Shown in pieces: positions 6,558 to 13,480 of a stretch of 29,974 bases of DNA (position 1 is the stretch's first letter; each line of letters opens with the position of its first letter). Origin of the DNA: a virus; IMG/VR virus record IMGVR_UViG_3300025065_000030, positions 1 to 29,974 of that record; one strand, written 5' to 3'. The notes below the pieces were generated by a model that saw only the letters and a program-made list of their open reading frames with translations, was not told the origin of the DNA and did no database searches. The translations under genes and the position numbers were made by a program.

Positions 6558-6586
6558 TTGACATTTAATTATTAGCCCTCTATGTT
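6558..6586 (+). promoter_or_regulatory. Sigma70-like promoter ahead of the packaging/head operon
   Basis: An exact TTGACA (6558-6563), a 17-base spacer and TATGTT (6581-6586, 4 of 6 matches to TATAAT) lie in the 86-base gap after 6533. It is the last clear promoter before the packaging genes, since the genes from 6620 to the terminator at 15162 are packed or overlapping. It may therefore drive the late operon, unless a phage-specific promoter is missed. Confidence 0.6.
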
Positions 6587-6619
6587 TATAGCGACTACTA
6601 TAAGCACAAGGCTAATAAC

Positions 6620-6994
6620 ATGCCCGATGTCTCAGAGTCTAAAACAGAGCTGAGAATATCCTTTTTCCTAAAAATCTGCGCTTTCCTAATCCTCTGTAAA
6701 TTCAAGAAAATAAAGCTGATGCCGATCTGTTTCCATAGGTCTACAGAAGATCAGCACAAACGGTTCCAACAAGGCCGACTTCGGCCAGGTAAAATCATCA
6801 CGTACTGTGACGGTCGAATCAGAATATCATGGCACCAACGTTGGAGAGCTATGGATTTTGTAATCATTAAGGATGGGGAGTTGATCTGGAGCGAGTGCCC
6901 CGAGTACCACACGGCAGGAAGGATATGGAAACGACTTGGTGGACGGTGGGGAGGAGACTTCTCGTTTAAAGACTTCGGCCACTTCGAGGCTTAG
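6620..6994 (+). CDS. Hypothetical protein, start uncertain
   Basis: The frame is open for 124 residues from ATG 6620, 34 bases after the -10 box, with only a weak AAGG upstream. An internal ATG at 6719 would give 91 residues. The part after it looks more like a real protein: PICFHRSTEDQHKRFQQGRL, then GKIITYCDGRIRISWHQRW, IKDGELIWSECPEYHTAGR and a tryptophan/glycine-rich end. Two Cys-His clusters (CFH, CPEYH) could bind metal. The region 6620-6718 may be an untranslated leader. Confidence 0.45.
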   Translation: MPDVSESKTELRISFFLKICAFLILCKFKKIKLMPICFHRSTEDQHKRFQQGRLRPGKIITYCDGRIRISWHQRWRAMDFVIIKDGELIWSECPEYHTAGRIWKRLGGRWGGDFSFKDFGHFEA

Positions 6995-6995
6995 A

Positions 6996-7313
6996 ATGGA
7001 AGCGATAAAAAAGCTCATAACTATCCTCTATGACCTCATTGTGATAGGAAAATCTGTAAGCATAGATTTACAGCTAAAAAGGGACGTGCGCATGGCAAAG
7101 CGTATCAGAGAGGCAGCCGAAGAGTTTGACGAGGAAAAGCTCAGAAAGGTTATGATGAGAGGCCATGTGTTTCTAGGTGAAGAAGATATAGTCGGGCTCG
7201 CAGTAACGCCTATAAACAAGACCCGAGCGCTTGTTTCAATAGATTTTTTGATTATGTACAAACAAATGTATCTCGACTTACGAAGATGCAAAAGATCAAG
7301 AGGGAGGAAATGA
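6996..7313 (+). CDS. Hypothetical protein
   Basis: ATG 6996 follows the previous stop by one base and is preferred over an upstream in-frame ATG (6936) that would overlap it heavily. 105 residues: an amphipathic N-terminal helix (MEAIKKLITILYDLIVIG), a charged helical middle (KRIREAAEEFDEEKLRKVMM), then strand-like LVSIDFLIMYKQMYLDLRR and a very basic end (CKRSRGRK). No motif is recognised. The stop overlaps the next start (ATGA at 7310-7313). Confidence 0.6.
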   Translation: MEAIKKLITILYDLIVIGKSVSIDLQLKRDVRMAKRIREAAEEFDEEKLRKVMMRGHVFLGEEDIVGLAVTPINKTRALVSIDFLIMYKQMYLDLRRCKRSRGRK

Positions 7314-7588
7314 TGTCTGAAATACCTATCCTTGAAATTGGAGCAGGAGGAGCGTTTGCACTCCTAGTCATTAAAGAATTTAGGCATTGGACCGCTACGG
7401 CGTTAGCAAAAAAGAATGGAGGCAACCAAAGTGTCGGATCTTCAACCGTGCTGAGAAAACATGGGGAGAGAATAGCTTCCAATGAAACCGATATCGGAAA
7501 TATCAAAGAAGGGCTCAAAGACATGAAAGATGAAAACACAAGAGAGCATAAAGAGATAAAAGACTTGATTATTAATGGGGGGAAATGA
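7310..7588 (+). CDS. Small membrane-anchored coiled-coil protein
   Basis: 92 residues from ATG 7310. A second ATG at 7313 is equally likely and lies 5 bases after GGAGG (7303-7307). Residues 8-21 form one short hydrophobic segment (EIGAGGAFALLVIK). The C-terminal half is heptad-like and charged (HGERIASNETDIGNIKEGLK, DMKDENTREHKEIKDLI), typical of a coiled coil. A membrane anchor plus coiled coil is also the plan of XhlA-type phage lysis accessory proteins, but the position just before terminase is not diagnostic. Confidence 0.55.
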   Translation: MMSEIPILEIGAGGAFALLVIKEFRHWTATALAKKNGGNQSVGSSTVLRKHGERIASNETDIGNIKEGLKDMKDENTREHKEIKDLIINGGK

Positions 7589-7605
7589 ATTGCCAAGGAG
7601 GATCT

Positions 7606-7824
7606 ATGGTATTATTTATCGGAATGATTAAAGAGATCCGGAAGTTCACGTCAGCATCCGGAGATAAGACGTTTACAGTGAAGATAGAGACCAATGCTTT
7701 AGGGAACGAAGGCGTCATGGCTAAGATTGATGACCTCGACCAACCCGAAGTTGGAATCGGGTGTGCCCTAATGAGCGCTGAAGAGTATGCTATATTTGAG
7801 AAGAAGCTGAGGGATAAAAAATGA
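7606..7824 (+). CDS. Hypothetical protein upstream of terminase
   Basis: 72 residues from ATG 7606, chosen because AAGGAG (7595-7600) lies 5 bases before it. An in-frame ATG at 7585 would add 7 residues and overlap the previous gene. The sequence suggests a small beta-rich domain (MVLFIGMIKEIRKFTSASGD, KTFTVKIETNALGNEGV, MAKIDDL) with a short C-terminal helix. No family is recognised. The stop overlaps the small terminase start (ATGA). Confidence 0.6.
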   Translation: MVLFIGMIKEIRKFTSASGDKTFTVKIETNALGNEGVMAKIDDLDQPEVGIGCALMSAEEYAIFEKKLRDKK

Positions 7825-8399
7825 TTAAGAATCGGTATAGGCATAACCTTAACGCTTTTAAGCTGATCGAAATGATTCAAAATAAGCGACTTGGACCAGA
7901 TGAATTAACTGCTCGTCAACGGAGACTTGTTGTTAAGTATTATATGGAGGAAGTGAGCGAGACGTCTAATCGAGCGATAGCCCTCTTGATAGGGGTGTCG
8001 GACCTCCATGTTAGCCGGTTGAAGCGCGACCTGCTAAAGAAGGCATCCTGGGAAGTGGAGCATATTGATGTTAAGATCATGGCCACAGCGTTCAAGAAGA
8101 AGAAAGAAGAGCTCCAGCGCAGGGCTATGGAAGGGCAAGATTATTCATTAGCATGGAAAATAGAATGTGATTACATAGCAAAGATGCAAGATCTTGGGTT
8201 TATATACAAAGAGCCCGAAAAGCACCTTGTCGGCTCGATTGAGCTAGACATGGAGAGAGGGCTCATGGAATATTTCGAGGAGAACGGTGTCCCGAGTGTC
8301 AGCCAGTTTATAGAAAGAATGAGTCAAATAGGAGATGGGAATGGAAACGGCAGTAAGCCAGGAGAAAATACGAAGCTTCTGGCAAAATCAGTCAATTAG
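7821..8399 (+). CDS. terS: Terminase small subunit (DNA recognition)
   Basis: 192 residues, directly upstream of and overlapping the large terminase, the standard place for the subunit that recognises packaging sites and loads the motor. LTARQRRLVVKYYMEEVSET (29-48), then NRAIALLIGVSDLHVSRLKRDLL (50-72), reads as a helix-turn-helix. Helical residues 80-130 would form the oligomerisation core, and the C-terminus is flexible and Gly/Asn-rich (GDGNGNGSKPGEN). Assignment rests on position, size and the HTH pattern. A pac or cos site may lie in or near this gene but cannot be pinpointed. Confidence 0.7.
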   Translation: MIKNRYRHNLNAFKLIEMIQNKRLGPDELTARQRRLVVKYYMEEVSETSNRAIALLIGVSDLHVSRLKRDLLKKASWEVEHIDVKIMATAFKKKKEELQRRAMEGQDYSLAWKIECDYIAKMQDLGFIYKEPEKHLVGSIELDMERGLMEYFEENGVPSVSQFIERMSQIGDGNGNGSKPGENTKLLAKSVN

Positions 8400-9816
8400 A
8401 TCAATCCAAAAGACCCATATCGAAGGTCTGAGGGTTGGAGGGCTAAAGACTGAAGCAGACATCGCCGCTCTTCTTTCATGGCTTAAGGATCCGATTGTAG
8501 CGACCAAAAAGAATTGTAGGCATAAGTCAGGCGAAGATCATGTCCCGCCTTTCAAATTCGTTGCTGATATACTGTTGATGCGGGTGTTCAATTACATTGT
8601 CTGGGCGAACAGGTCCGGCTCGAAGTCTTATTTGGCAGGGATGATAACCTGGGTGCTCAGCTCGTTCCTTGAGCGGCTAGAAACGATGATCCTGGGAGGG
8701 TCGTTTGAACAATCAGAGAAGTCGTACAAGGCTATGAATGATTTTTGGCTCTCTACTGGATTGGCAAATAAGTATCTCGCTCAAGACATGACGATGAAGA
8801 AAAGCCTATGGGTCAACGGAAGTATGGCCGGGGTGCTTACCGCATCACAAAAGTCGGTTCGAGGGCCTCATCCCCAAAGGCTTATACTTGATGAGATAGA
8901 CGAGATGGACGAAGAAGTTTACAAAGCCGCCCTTTCGCAACCACAGAGTAAGCATGGCCAGAAAGCATCTATGGGCAGGCTCTCTACTAATCACAATATT
9001 GGCGGTGTGATGGACATGGCCCTCGAAAAAGCGTTCGAGTCCGGGACGAAGATTTACAAGTGGTGTGTCTGGGAGTGCCTTCAGTCGTGCAAAGATTATA
9101 ACTGTTCTACCTGCAAACTCTCTTCCTATTGCCCAGGGAAGCACATGAAAAATGCTGATGGGTATTATCTGATAGACGACTTCGTTCAAAAACTCTATGA
9201 GCTATCAGACATGACGCTCCAAGTGGAATGGCTTTGTGAGAAAGTAGGCCGTGATGATCTTGTCTATGGCGCTCAATATGATGATGAGATAAACAGCCCG
9301 AATGATCTTCCTGTCTTTGACCCCACAAAACCGGTAAAGCTCTCGATAGATTGGGGAGGTACAAACCCGTTCTCGTGCGGAGTGTGGCAGGAGTTTAAGG
9401 GGCTTGGATGGGTGAGGGTCGATGAGGTCTATATGGGGAATACGACCAATTCAAGGTTCATAAAAGAGTGTAAAAGCCGACCGTGGTGGAAGAAAGTAAA
9501 AGAAGGCGTGGCGGACCCAAATCGTTCAGACCTAATTAGGGAATGGCGGGATGATGGGGTGGATCTGTATAGGGCTAAAGGTGATGTAGAGGAAGGAATC
9601 GAAGCCATGAGAGATTGCTTAAGCCCCGTGCTTGGAAAGCCAAAAATATATATCAATAGACGCTGCAGAGCGTGGAGAACTGAAGTTGGTCAGTATTCGG
9701 AAAAGAACGGAAAGCCGATCGATGAAAATAATCACGCTATGGACGAAACCAGATATTTTGTAGCGCGGTGGGTAAAACCATTAAAGCAGATAAGAGTGAG
9801 GGGGATCACGCAATGA
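8341..9816 (+). CDS. terL: Terminase large subunit (packaging ATPase-nuclease)
   Basis: 491 residues from ATG 8341, six bases after GGAG (8331-8334). ATG 8335 overlaps that site, so it is less likely. ATPase domain: Walker A-like ANRSGSKSYLAG (89-100, R-S-G-x-K-S) and Walker B RLILDEIDE (180-188). A cysteine cluster (CLQSCKDYNCSTCKLSSYC, about 246-264) forms a probable zinc site between the domains. Nuclease domain: LSIDWGGTNPFSCGVW (about 334-349) with the first catalytic Asp, then ADPNRSDLIREW and NHAMDETRYF with later acidic residues, an RNase H-like fold. It pumps DNA into the prohead through the portal encoded next. It overlaps the small subunit by 59 bases. Confidence 0.93.
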   Translation: METAVSQEKIRSFWQNQSIRSIQKTHIEGLRVGGLKTEADIAALLSWLKDPIVATKKNCRHKSGEDHVPPFKFVADILLMRVFNYIVWANRSGSKSYLAGMITWVLSSFLERLETMILGGSFEQSEKSYKAMNDFWLSTGLANKYLAQDMTMKKSLWVNGSMAGVLTASQKSVRGPHPQRLILDEIDEMDEEVYKAALSQPQSKHGQKASMGRLSTNHNIGGVMDMALEKAFESGTKIYKWCVWECLQSCKDYNCSTCKLSSYCPGKHMKNADGYYLIDDFVQKLYELSDMTLQVEWLCEKVGRDDLVYGAQYDDEINSPNDLPVFDPTKPVKLSIDWGGTNPFSCGVWQEFKGLGWVRVDEVYMGNTTNSRFIKECKSRPWWKKVKEGVADPNRSDLIREWRDDGVDLYRAKGDVEEGIEAMRDCLSPVLGKPKIYINRRCRAWRTEVGQYSEKNGKPIDENNHAMDETRYFVARWVKPLKQIRVRGITQ

Positions 9817-11291
9817 AAATACCATACCCAAAGGTCAACATAGAGAACGGCCATGTCAAGGCCGGAATTGCCAATATAGATGTAAGATTCAAGGGCAGAG
9901 CCTGGGTGAGCCCTTCGATAGATGACGAGTCGGCCTGGGGAGGTGGCGATACATGGGGAGAGAGCCGGTTCCAAGCGCTCAATGAGCCGTCGATACAGCT
10001 TAAATATTACAACTCATGGGGCTATATCTGCATCAATTACAACGCAAAACAAATTTCGAGACAGAAACTAAAGCTCTATGTGACGAAGAAAGTTGGCTCT
10101 GCCTCGTTTAAAAACACGCTCACAAGGAAGCTGAGTACAAAAGAAGTAGCTTGGGTCAAGGAGAACCGTGGACTCCAGAGATGGGTAGCAAAGGACGTTG
10201 AGATCGAAGAGGTGTTGGAGCACCCGTTCTTAGAGATGATGAAGGCTATAAATCCACTCCAGAACCAAGCAGATATGTGGATGCTGACTGAGACTTTTAT
10301 GGGGATTACGGGCAACTGTTATTGGTGGATGCGCCCCAATAATCTAGGAATCCCTTATCAGCTCTGGATTTTAGAGACACAGCGAACGGTCCCAGTGCCG
10401 GGAACAAGCATTGATAATTATGTCGCTGGCTATGTCCACCGGATAGGAATGAAAGATATCCCTTTTGATGCAGATGAAGTAGTCCATCATAAATATCCAA
10501 ACCCTCATACAAAGCTAATAGGCTTGAGTCCTATGCAGGCGCTTCAAGACCCGTTGGTCATAAACGATGAAATGTATAGGTATGAGAGAGGGGTATTTGC
10601 GAACATGGCACGACCGGACGGAGTACTTGAAACTCAAGATGACGAGGTGCTGGCAAAGACAACTTTTAATAAAATAAAGAAAGAGTGGAATCAGACCTAT
10701 GGCGGGGCGGCTCAAGCGGGCAAGGTGGCGTTGCTTGAGGGCGGAGTTAAATACAAGCAAATCTCAATGAAGCCAAAGGACTTGGGACACCTCGAGGGGA
10801 GAAAGCTCACGAGAGAAGAGATAGCGGGCGGGTACGGTGTACCGATGGCTTTGCTTACGCCAGATAAAGTGAACCTGGCCAACGCAAGAATAGCCTACGT
10901 CCAGTATATGAGGGACACGATTGACCCAAAGCTCAAAGTCTATGAGCAGAAGATAAACGAACAGCTTCTGATAAGATACGAGGATGAAAATATCTTCTGT
11001 GCTTTTGATGATTGCATCCCGGGAGACAGGGAGTTTGCGCTCAAAGAGAGGGAAGCTAATCTTAAGTCCGGATATTCTGTCATAAACGAGCTGAGGAAAG
11101 AGGACGGCAAAGAGCCACATGAGGAGTATGGGGACATGCCGATTATGGGTTCGAACATGGTTGAGTTCGACCCGAACGCTGAGCCCGAACCCAAGGTGCC
11201 GTTGCTTCCTCCTAAACCCGAAGAGGAAGAGGAGGAGGAAGAGGGTAAACTTGCCAAAAGGATAGCGAAGGAGATTTTTGAAAGGCTATGA
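9813..11291 (+). CDS. Portal protein (HK97-type)
   Basis: 492 residues from ATG 9813 (ATGA overlap with terminase). The frame opens earlier, at 9768. It forms the dodecameric ring at the special capsid vertex. Family features in order: SWGYICINYNAKQISRQKLK (wing), FMGITGNCYWWM, PFDADEVVHHKYPNP (the conserved D-E-V-x-H motif), GLSPMQAL, YERGVFANMARPDGVLE and EIAGGYGVPMALLTPDKVNLANA, then ANLKSGYSVINELRKEDG near the C-terminus. Length is usual for the family. The last 25 residues are a Glu run (EEEEEEEEGKLAKR). The stop overlaps the MuF-like start (ATGA). Confidence 0.92.
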   Translation: MKIPYPKVNIENGHVKAGIANIDVRFKGRAWVSPSIDDESAWGGGDTWGESRFQALNEPSIQLKYYNSWGYICINYNAKQISRQKLKLYVTKKVGSASFKNTLTRKLSTKEVAWVKENRGLQRWVAKDVEIEEVLEHPFLEMMKAINPLQNQADMWMLTETFMGITGNCYWWMRPNNLGIPYQLWILETQRTVPVPGTSIDNYVAGYVHRIGMKDIPFDADEVVHHKYPNPHTKLIGLSPMQALQDPLVINDEMYRYERGVFANMARPDGVLETQDDEVLAKTTFNKIKKEWNQTYGGAAQAGKVALLEGGVKYKQISMKPKDLGHLEGRKLTREEIAGGYGVPMALLTPDKVNLANARIAYVQYMRDTIDPKLKVYEQKINEQLLIRYEDENIFCAFDDCIPGDREFALKEREANLKSGYSVINELRKEDGKEPHEEYGDMPIMGSNMVEFDPNAEPEPKVPLLPPKPEEEEEEEEGKLAKRIAKEIFERL

Positions 11292-13444
11292 ATTTCGCAA
11301 AGATTGATACTGTAAAGCTCGTAAAGCTCGTAAAGAGTGAGCTGTTTATCCTCATCCTGAAGGAACATTTGCCCAAGCACCTGAAAAAGAAGTTCGATGA
11401 AGCTTTAGTCAAGAAGATCACTCATGCTCAATTTCTAAGGATAAATAAAGATCATATCAAAAAATACACAGCCCAGCTCGAGAAACGGTTCAATGAGATA
11501 GGGCGTGAGGTATTAGGTAACATCAAAAAGACTCCTAAGTCGTTTGACCGTTGGAATGAGGCCAGACGGCAGGCAGAAGCCATGAAGACGTTGATTAAAA
11601 CATGGAAAGCATGGGTTGAAGCTGACGAGACAGAGAGAAGCGCCGTTATGCCAGAAGCTCTCTTGTATGCCAAATTCGATGTTGATCAATGGCTATTTAG
11701 CCGTCAAAAATGGAGGGGGATTTTTACTACGGACGGCAAGCTCTATACGGCAGCGCCGCTAAAAGACGGTGGTGTGATGGTGCTGGACGATCTTCCTGTG
11801 GAGATGTCGTTTGATCATACAGACCCAAGGGCAATAAAATGGGTGGCAGAGAACGCAAAGAACGCCGGCTGGTCGATAACTCAGACCCAGTACGACAGGC
11901 TAAAAGTCGTTCTCATGGACTCTCTGGCCGATGGTCTTTCTATCCCCAAAATAAGGGATAAGATTGAAGAGGCGATGGAGGTAGCGGCTAAAAGGGCAGA
12001 GCAGATAGCCAGGACTGAGGTGCTCAAGGCTTCGAACCGAGGCGTATTAATAGGGATGAAACAGAGCGGAGTGGTAGAGGGGCGTCAATGGCTGGCAACG
12101 ATGGACAACAGAACATGTTTTCTAGCCAAAACAAAAGTCATGACAGATAAGGGGGAAAGGAATATTGAGGATATAAAAATAGGTGAGATTGTCTTGACTC
12201 ACCTTGGGTGGAACAGAGTAAAAAATACATACAAAAGAGAATACAATAAGCCATTAACTGAAATCAAAATGTCAAACGAGAGGACATTAAGGGCTACTCC
12301 TGACCATCCAGTCTTTGAGATGAATCGTGGATGGGTTGATGCTGGGGATTTACTTGCTGGCTCGAAACTTCAAGCTTGTGAAAACAAAATGGTTTATGTC
12401 AGAGCAATTAACAATATCGGTCTCCTTGAGGCGAATTACCTTATAACCAAGGGCAAGAAGTTTTCTGTCTTTAATGGAATCTTTCTTAATATCAGAGTGC
12501 CAATATTCACTGTCAACTTCAAGACAAAGATTAAGATGTGGAATAAAAAAATCAATACTATAAGTAGAAATTTGATATTCTTGAATGAAATCAACTTTAA
12601 GAAACTCAAGAGATTTGCGTATCGTCTTTTCAAGCGATGTTTCTCCAGAGTGTTTACGATAACAAGAAAAAGAACAAAAACGTCGGATCCCTTTTTCGCT
12701 AGGGCAAATGCGAAACCTTTTTTTGCATTGAAGACATTGAATATAGACAGGAGGACGCCTACATTCTTCAGAACAATATTTAATATCTTCTCTTTTTGCA
12801 GTAAATATTTTTCCGCACCGCTTACATTCTCTATAGAGCGTAAATTTTGTTTTGCATTCTCGACTACAGACGATATATCTATGAGAAATGTTTTTATAAA
12901 CAGAAAACTCCTTATTGCATACAGGGCACATTTTTATAATTTTTTTCCCTTCCTTATGAGCGGTCATGTAGCAAGCACGAGAACAATATTTCCTTGGACG
13001 GCTTCGATAAGAATAAATTACTTTTCCACATTGTTTACAAACGCTTTTTTTCCTAGTGATAGTAGACTTATGATAGCAATCCGCAGAACAATAAATCGAT
13101 TTAAGAGAAGTAGAAGAAAACTTTTTTCCGCAATATTTGCAAGAATGCATCATTACGCTAGATATTGTACATCAAAAGTCAAAAGAAGTAAACCACTATT
13201 TGTTTATAACTTGGAAGTGGATAAAGCAAAAACATATTTTGCAGAAGGCATCTTAGTGCACAACTGTACAGGTTGCGCTGAAATGGACGGCACTACAATG
13301 GCGTTAGATAAACCGTTCTTTAAAAAAGGGAGCTCAACCATGTTGGGTGGCATCCATTTTGCTTTCGACTATGAGGAGATACAGCATCCTCCGCTTCACG
13401 TTTCGTGTCGCTGTACGCTGTTGGCAATCCTAAAACAGGTTTAG
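11288..13444 (+). CDS. MuF/SPP1 gp7-like head morphogenesis protein interrupted by an intein
   Basis: The 718-codon frame encodes an extein split at residues 1-276 and 660-718 around a 383-residue intein. The spliced product would be 335 residues, normal for SPP1 gp7/Mu gpF-type proteins that bind the portal and enter the head with DNA. The extein carries the family's conserved end: AEQIARTEVLKASNRGVLIG, QWLATMDNRT, then after splicing CTGCAEMDG and PPLHVSCRCTLLAI, the usual C-x-x-C...H...C-R-C cluster. The intein splits the first cysteine of that cluster, so splicing is needed for function. ATG 11288 overlaps the portal stop. Codons 355-622 are also read on the other strand as an endonuclease gene. 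They translate here as a low-complexity Arg/Lys/Phe-rich linker that looks like no protein domain. Confidence 0.92.
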   Translation: MNFAKIDTVKLVKLVKSELFILILKEHLPKHLKKKFDEALVKKITHAQFLRINKDHIKKYTAQLEKRFNEIGREVLGNIKKTPKSFDRWNEARRQAEAMKTLIKTWKAWVEADETERSAVMPEALLYAKFDVDQWLFSRQKWRGIFTTDGKLYTAAPLKDGGVMVLDDLPVEMSFDHTDPRAIKWVAENAKNAGWSITQTQYDRLKVVLMDSLADGLSIPKIRDKIEEAMEVAAKRAEQIARTEVLKASNRGVLIGMKQSGVVEGRQWLATMDNRTCFLAKTKVMTDKGERNIEDIKIGEIVLTHLGWNRVKNTYKREYNKPLTEIKMSNERTLRATPDHPVFEMNRGWVDAGDLLAGSKLQACENKMVYVRAINNIGLLEANYLITKGKKFSVFNGIFLNIRVPIFTVNFKTKIKMWNKKINTISRNLIFLNEINFKKLKRFAYRLFKRCFSRVFTITRKRTKTSDPFFARANAKPFFALKTLNIDRRTPTFFRTIFNIFSFCSKYFSAPLTFSIERKFCFAFSTTDDISMRNVFINRKLLIAYRAHFYNFFPFLMSGHVASTRTIFPWTASIRINYFSTLFTNAFFPSDSRLMIAIRRTINRFKRSRRKLFSAIFARMHHYARYCTSKVKRSKPLFVYNLEVDKAKTYFAEGILVHNCTGCAEMDGTTMALDKPFFKKGSSTMLGGIHFAFDYEEIQHPPLHVSCRCTLLAILKQV
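11312..11335 (+). repeat. Short in-frame tandem repeat (9-base unit)
   Basis: GTAAAGCTC occurs twice in tandem (11312-11320, 11321-11329), followed by GTAAAG, encoding VKLVKLVKS near the N-terminus of the MuF-like protein. Probably a slipped-strand duplication that lengthens a basic amphipathic segment. Confidence 0.7.
12350..13153 (-). CDS. Antisense Vsr-like homing endonuclease with five zinc modules, nested in the intein
   Basis: 267 residues on the minus strand inside the intein. Residues 1-168 hold five repeats of C-x2-C...C-x3-C: Cys 5/8/22/26, 39/42/57/61, 76/79/96/100, 110/113/127/131 and 140/143/160/164, each typically followed by G-K-x-F or a similar strand. These read as zinc-ribbon DNA-binding fingers. 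Residues 173-246 form a Vsr/DUF559-like nuclease: helix SLEKTIRKSLEFL (E175), YSIDFFIP (D201), CLEVDSEYWHSD (E212, D214, H219) and KDRKLLALGYKVIRLKETD (D229). The E-D-x-H-D order is that of I-Bth0305I-type homing endonucleases. No clear Shine-Dalgarno precedes the start. The stop codon lies opposite Leu355 of intein block B. It is the only minus-strand gene in the window. Confidence 0.88.
   Translation of the reverse strand: MMHSCKYCGKKFSSTSLKSIYCSADCYHKSTITRKKSVCKQCGKVIYSYRSRPRKYCSRACYMTAHKEGKKIIKMCPVCNKEFSVYKNISHRYIVCSRECKTKFTLYRECKRCGKIFTAKREDIKYCSEECRRPPVYIQCLQCKKRFRICPSEKGIRRFCSFSCYRKHSGETSLEKTIRKSLEFLKVDFIQEYQISTYSIDFFIPHLNLCLEVDSEYWHSDIKKDSIKDRKLLALGYKVIRLKETDIVNCSDINHFVFTSLKFRASK
13164..13192 (-). 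promoter_or_regulatory. Possible minus-strand promoter for the endonuclease
   Basis: On the minus strand a TTTACT (13187-13192, 4 of 6 matches to TTGACA) and a TACAAT (13164-13169, 5 of 6 to TATAAT) are separated by 17 bases. The -10 box ends only about 10 bases before the endonuclease ATG (13151-13153), so the mRNA would be nearly leaderless, which fits the missing ribosome binding site. In an AT-rich region such matches are common, so confidence is low. Confidence 0.3.
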
Positions 13445-13480
13445 ATATAAAAGCATGACCGAAAATTAAGGAGGCTTAAA

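Larger units (their letters stand above)
12116..13264 (+). other. Intein (Hint splicing domain) in the MuF-like gene
   Basis: The intein covers residues 277-659 of the frame. Block A: Cys1 in CFLAKTKVMTD (TGT at 12116-12118), followed by GERNIEDIKIGEIVLTH. Block B: LRATPDHPVFEMN with the conserved T337 and H340, then GWVDAGDLLAGSKL. C-terminal blocks F and G: VYNLEVDKAKTYFAEGILVH and Asn659 (13262-13264), with penultimate His and +1 Cys (13265) of the extein. All residues for canonical class 1 splicing are present. The normal central slot holds no in-frame LAGLIDADG or HNH domain. It holds an antisense endonuclease gene (12350-13153). Base composition changes sharply: 11 of 60 bases are G or C at 12541-12600, against 31 of 60 at 12001-12060 in the extein, which points to separate acquisition. 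Confidence 0.93.

Noticed and set aside
12436-12633. 65-residue minus-strand ORF inside the endonuclease region
   Set aside because: It is in a different frame from the 267-codon endonuclease and its translation is hydrophobic low-complexity sequence, a shadow of that gene.
12541-13140. Group I intron or pseudogene instead of an intein
   Set aside because: The reading frame is open through the whole insert, with intein blocks at both ends and exact Cys1 and Asn-Cys borders, so protein splicing explains it better.
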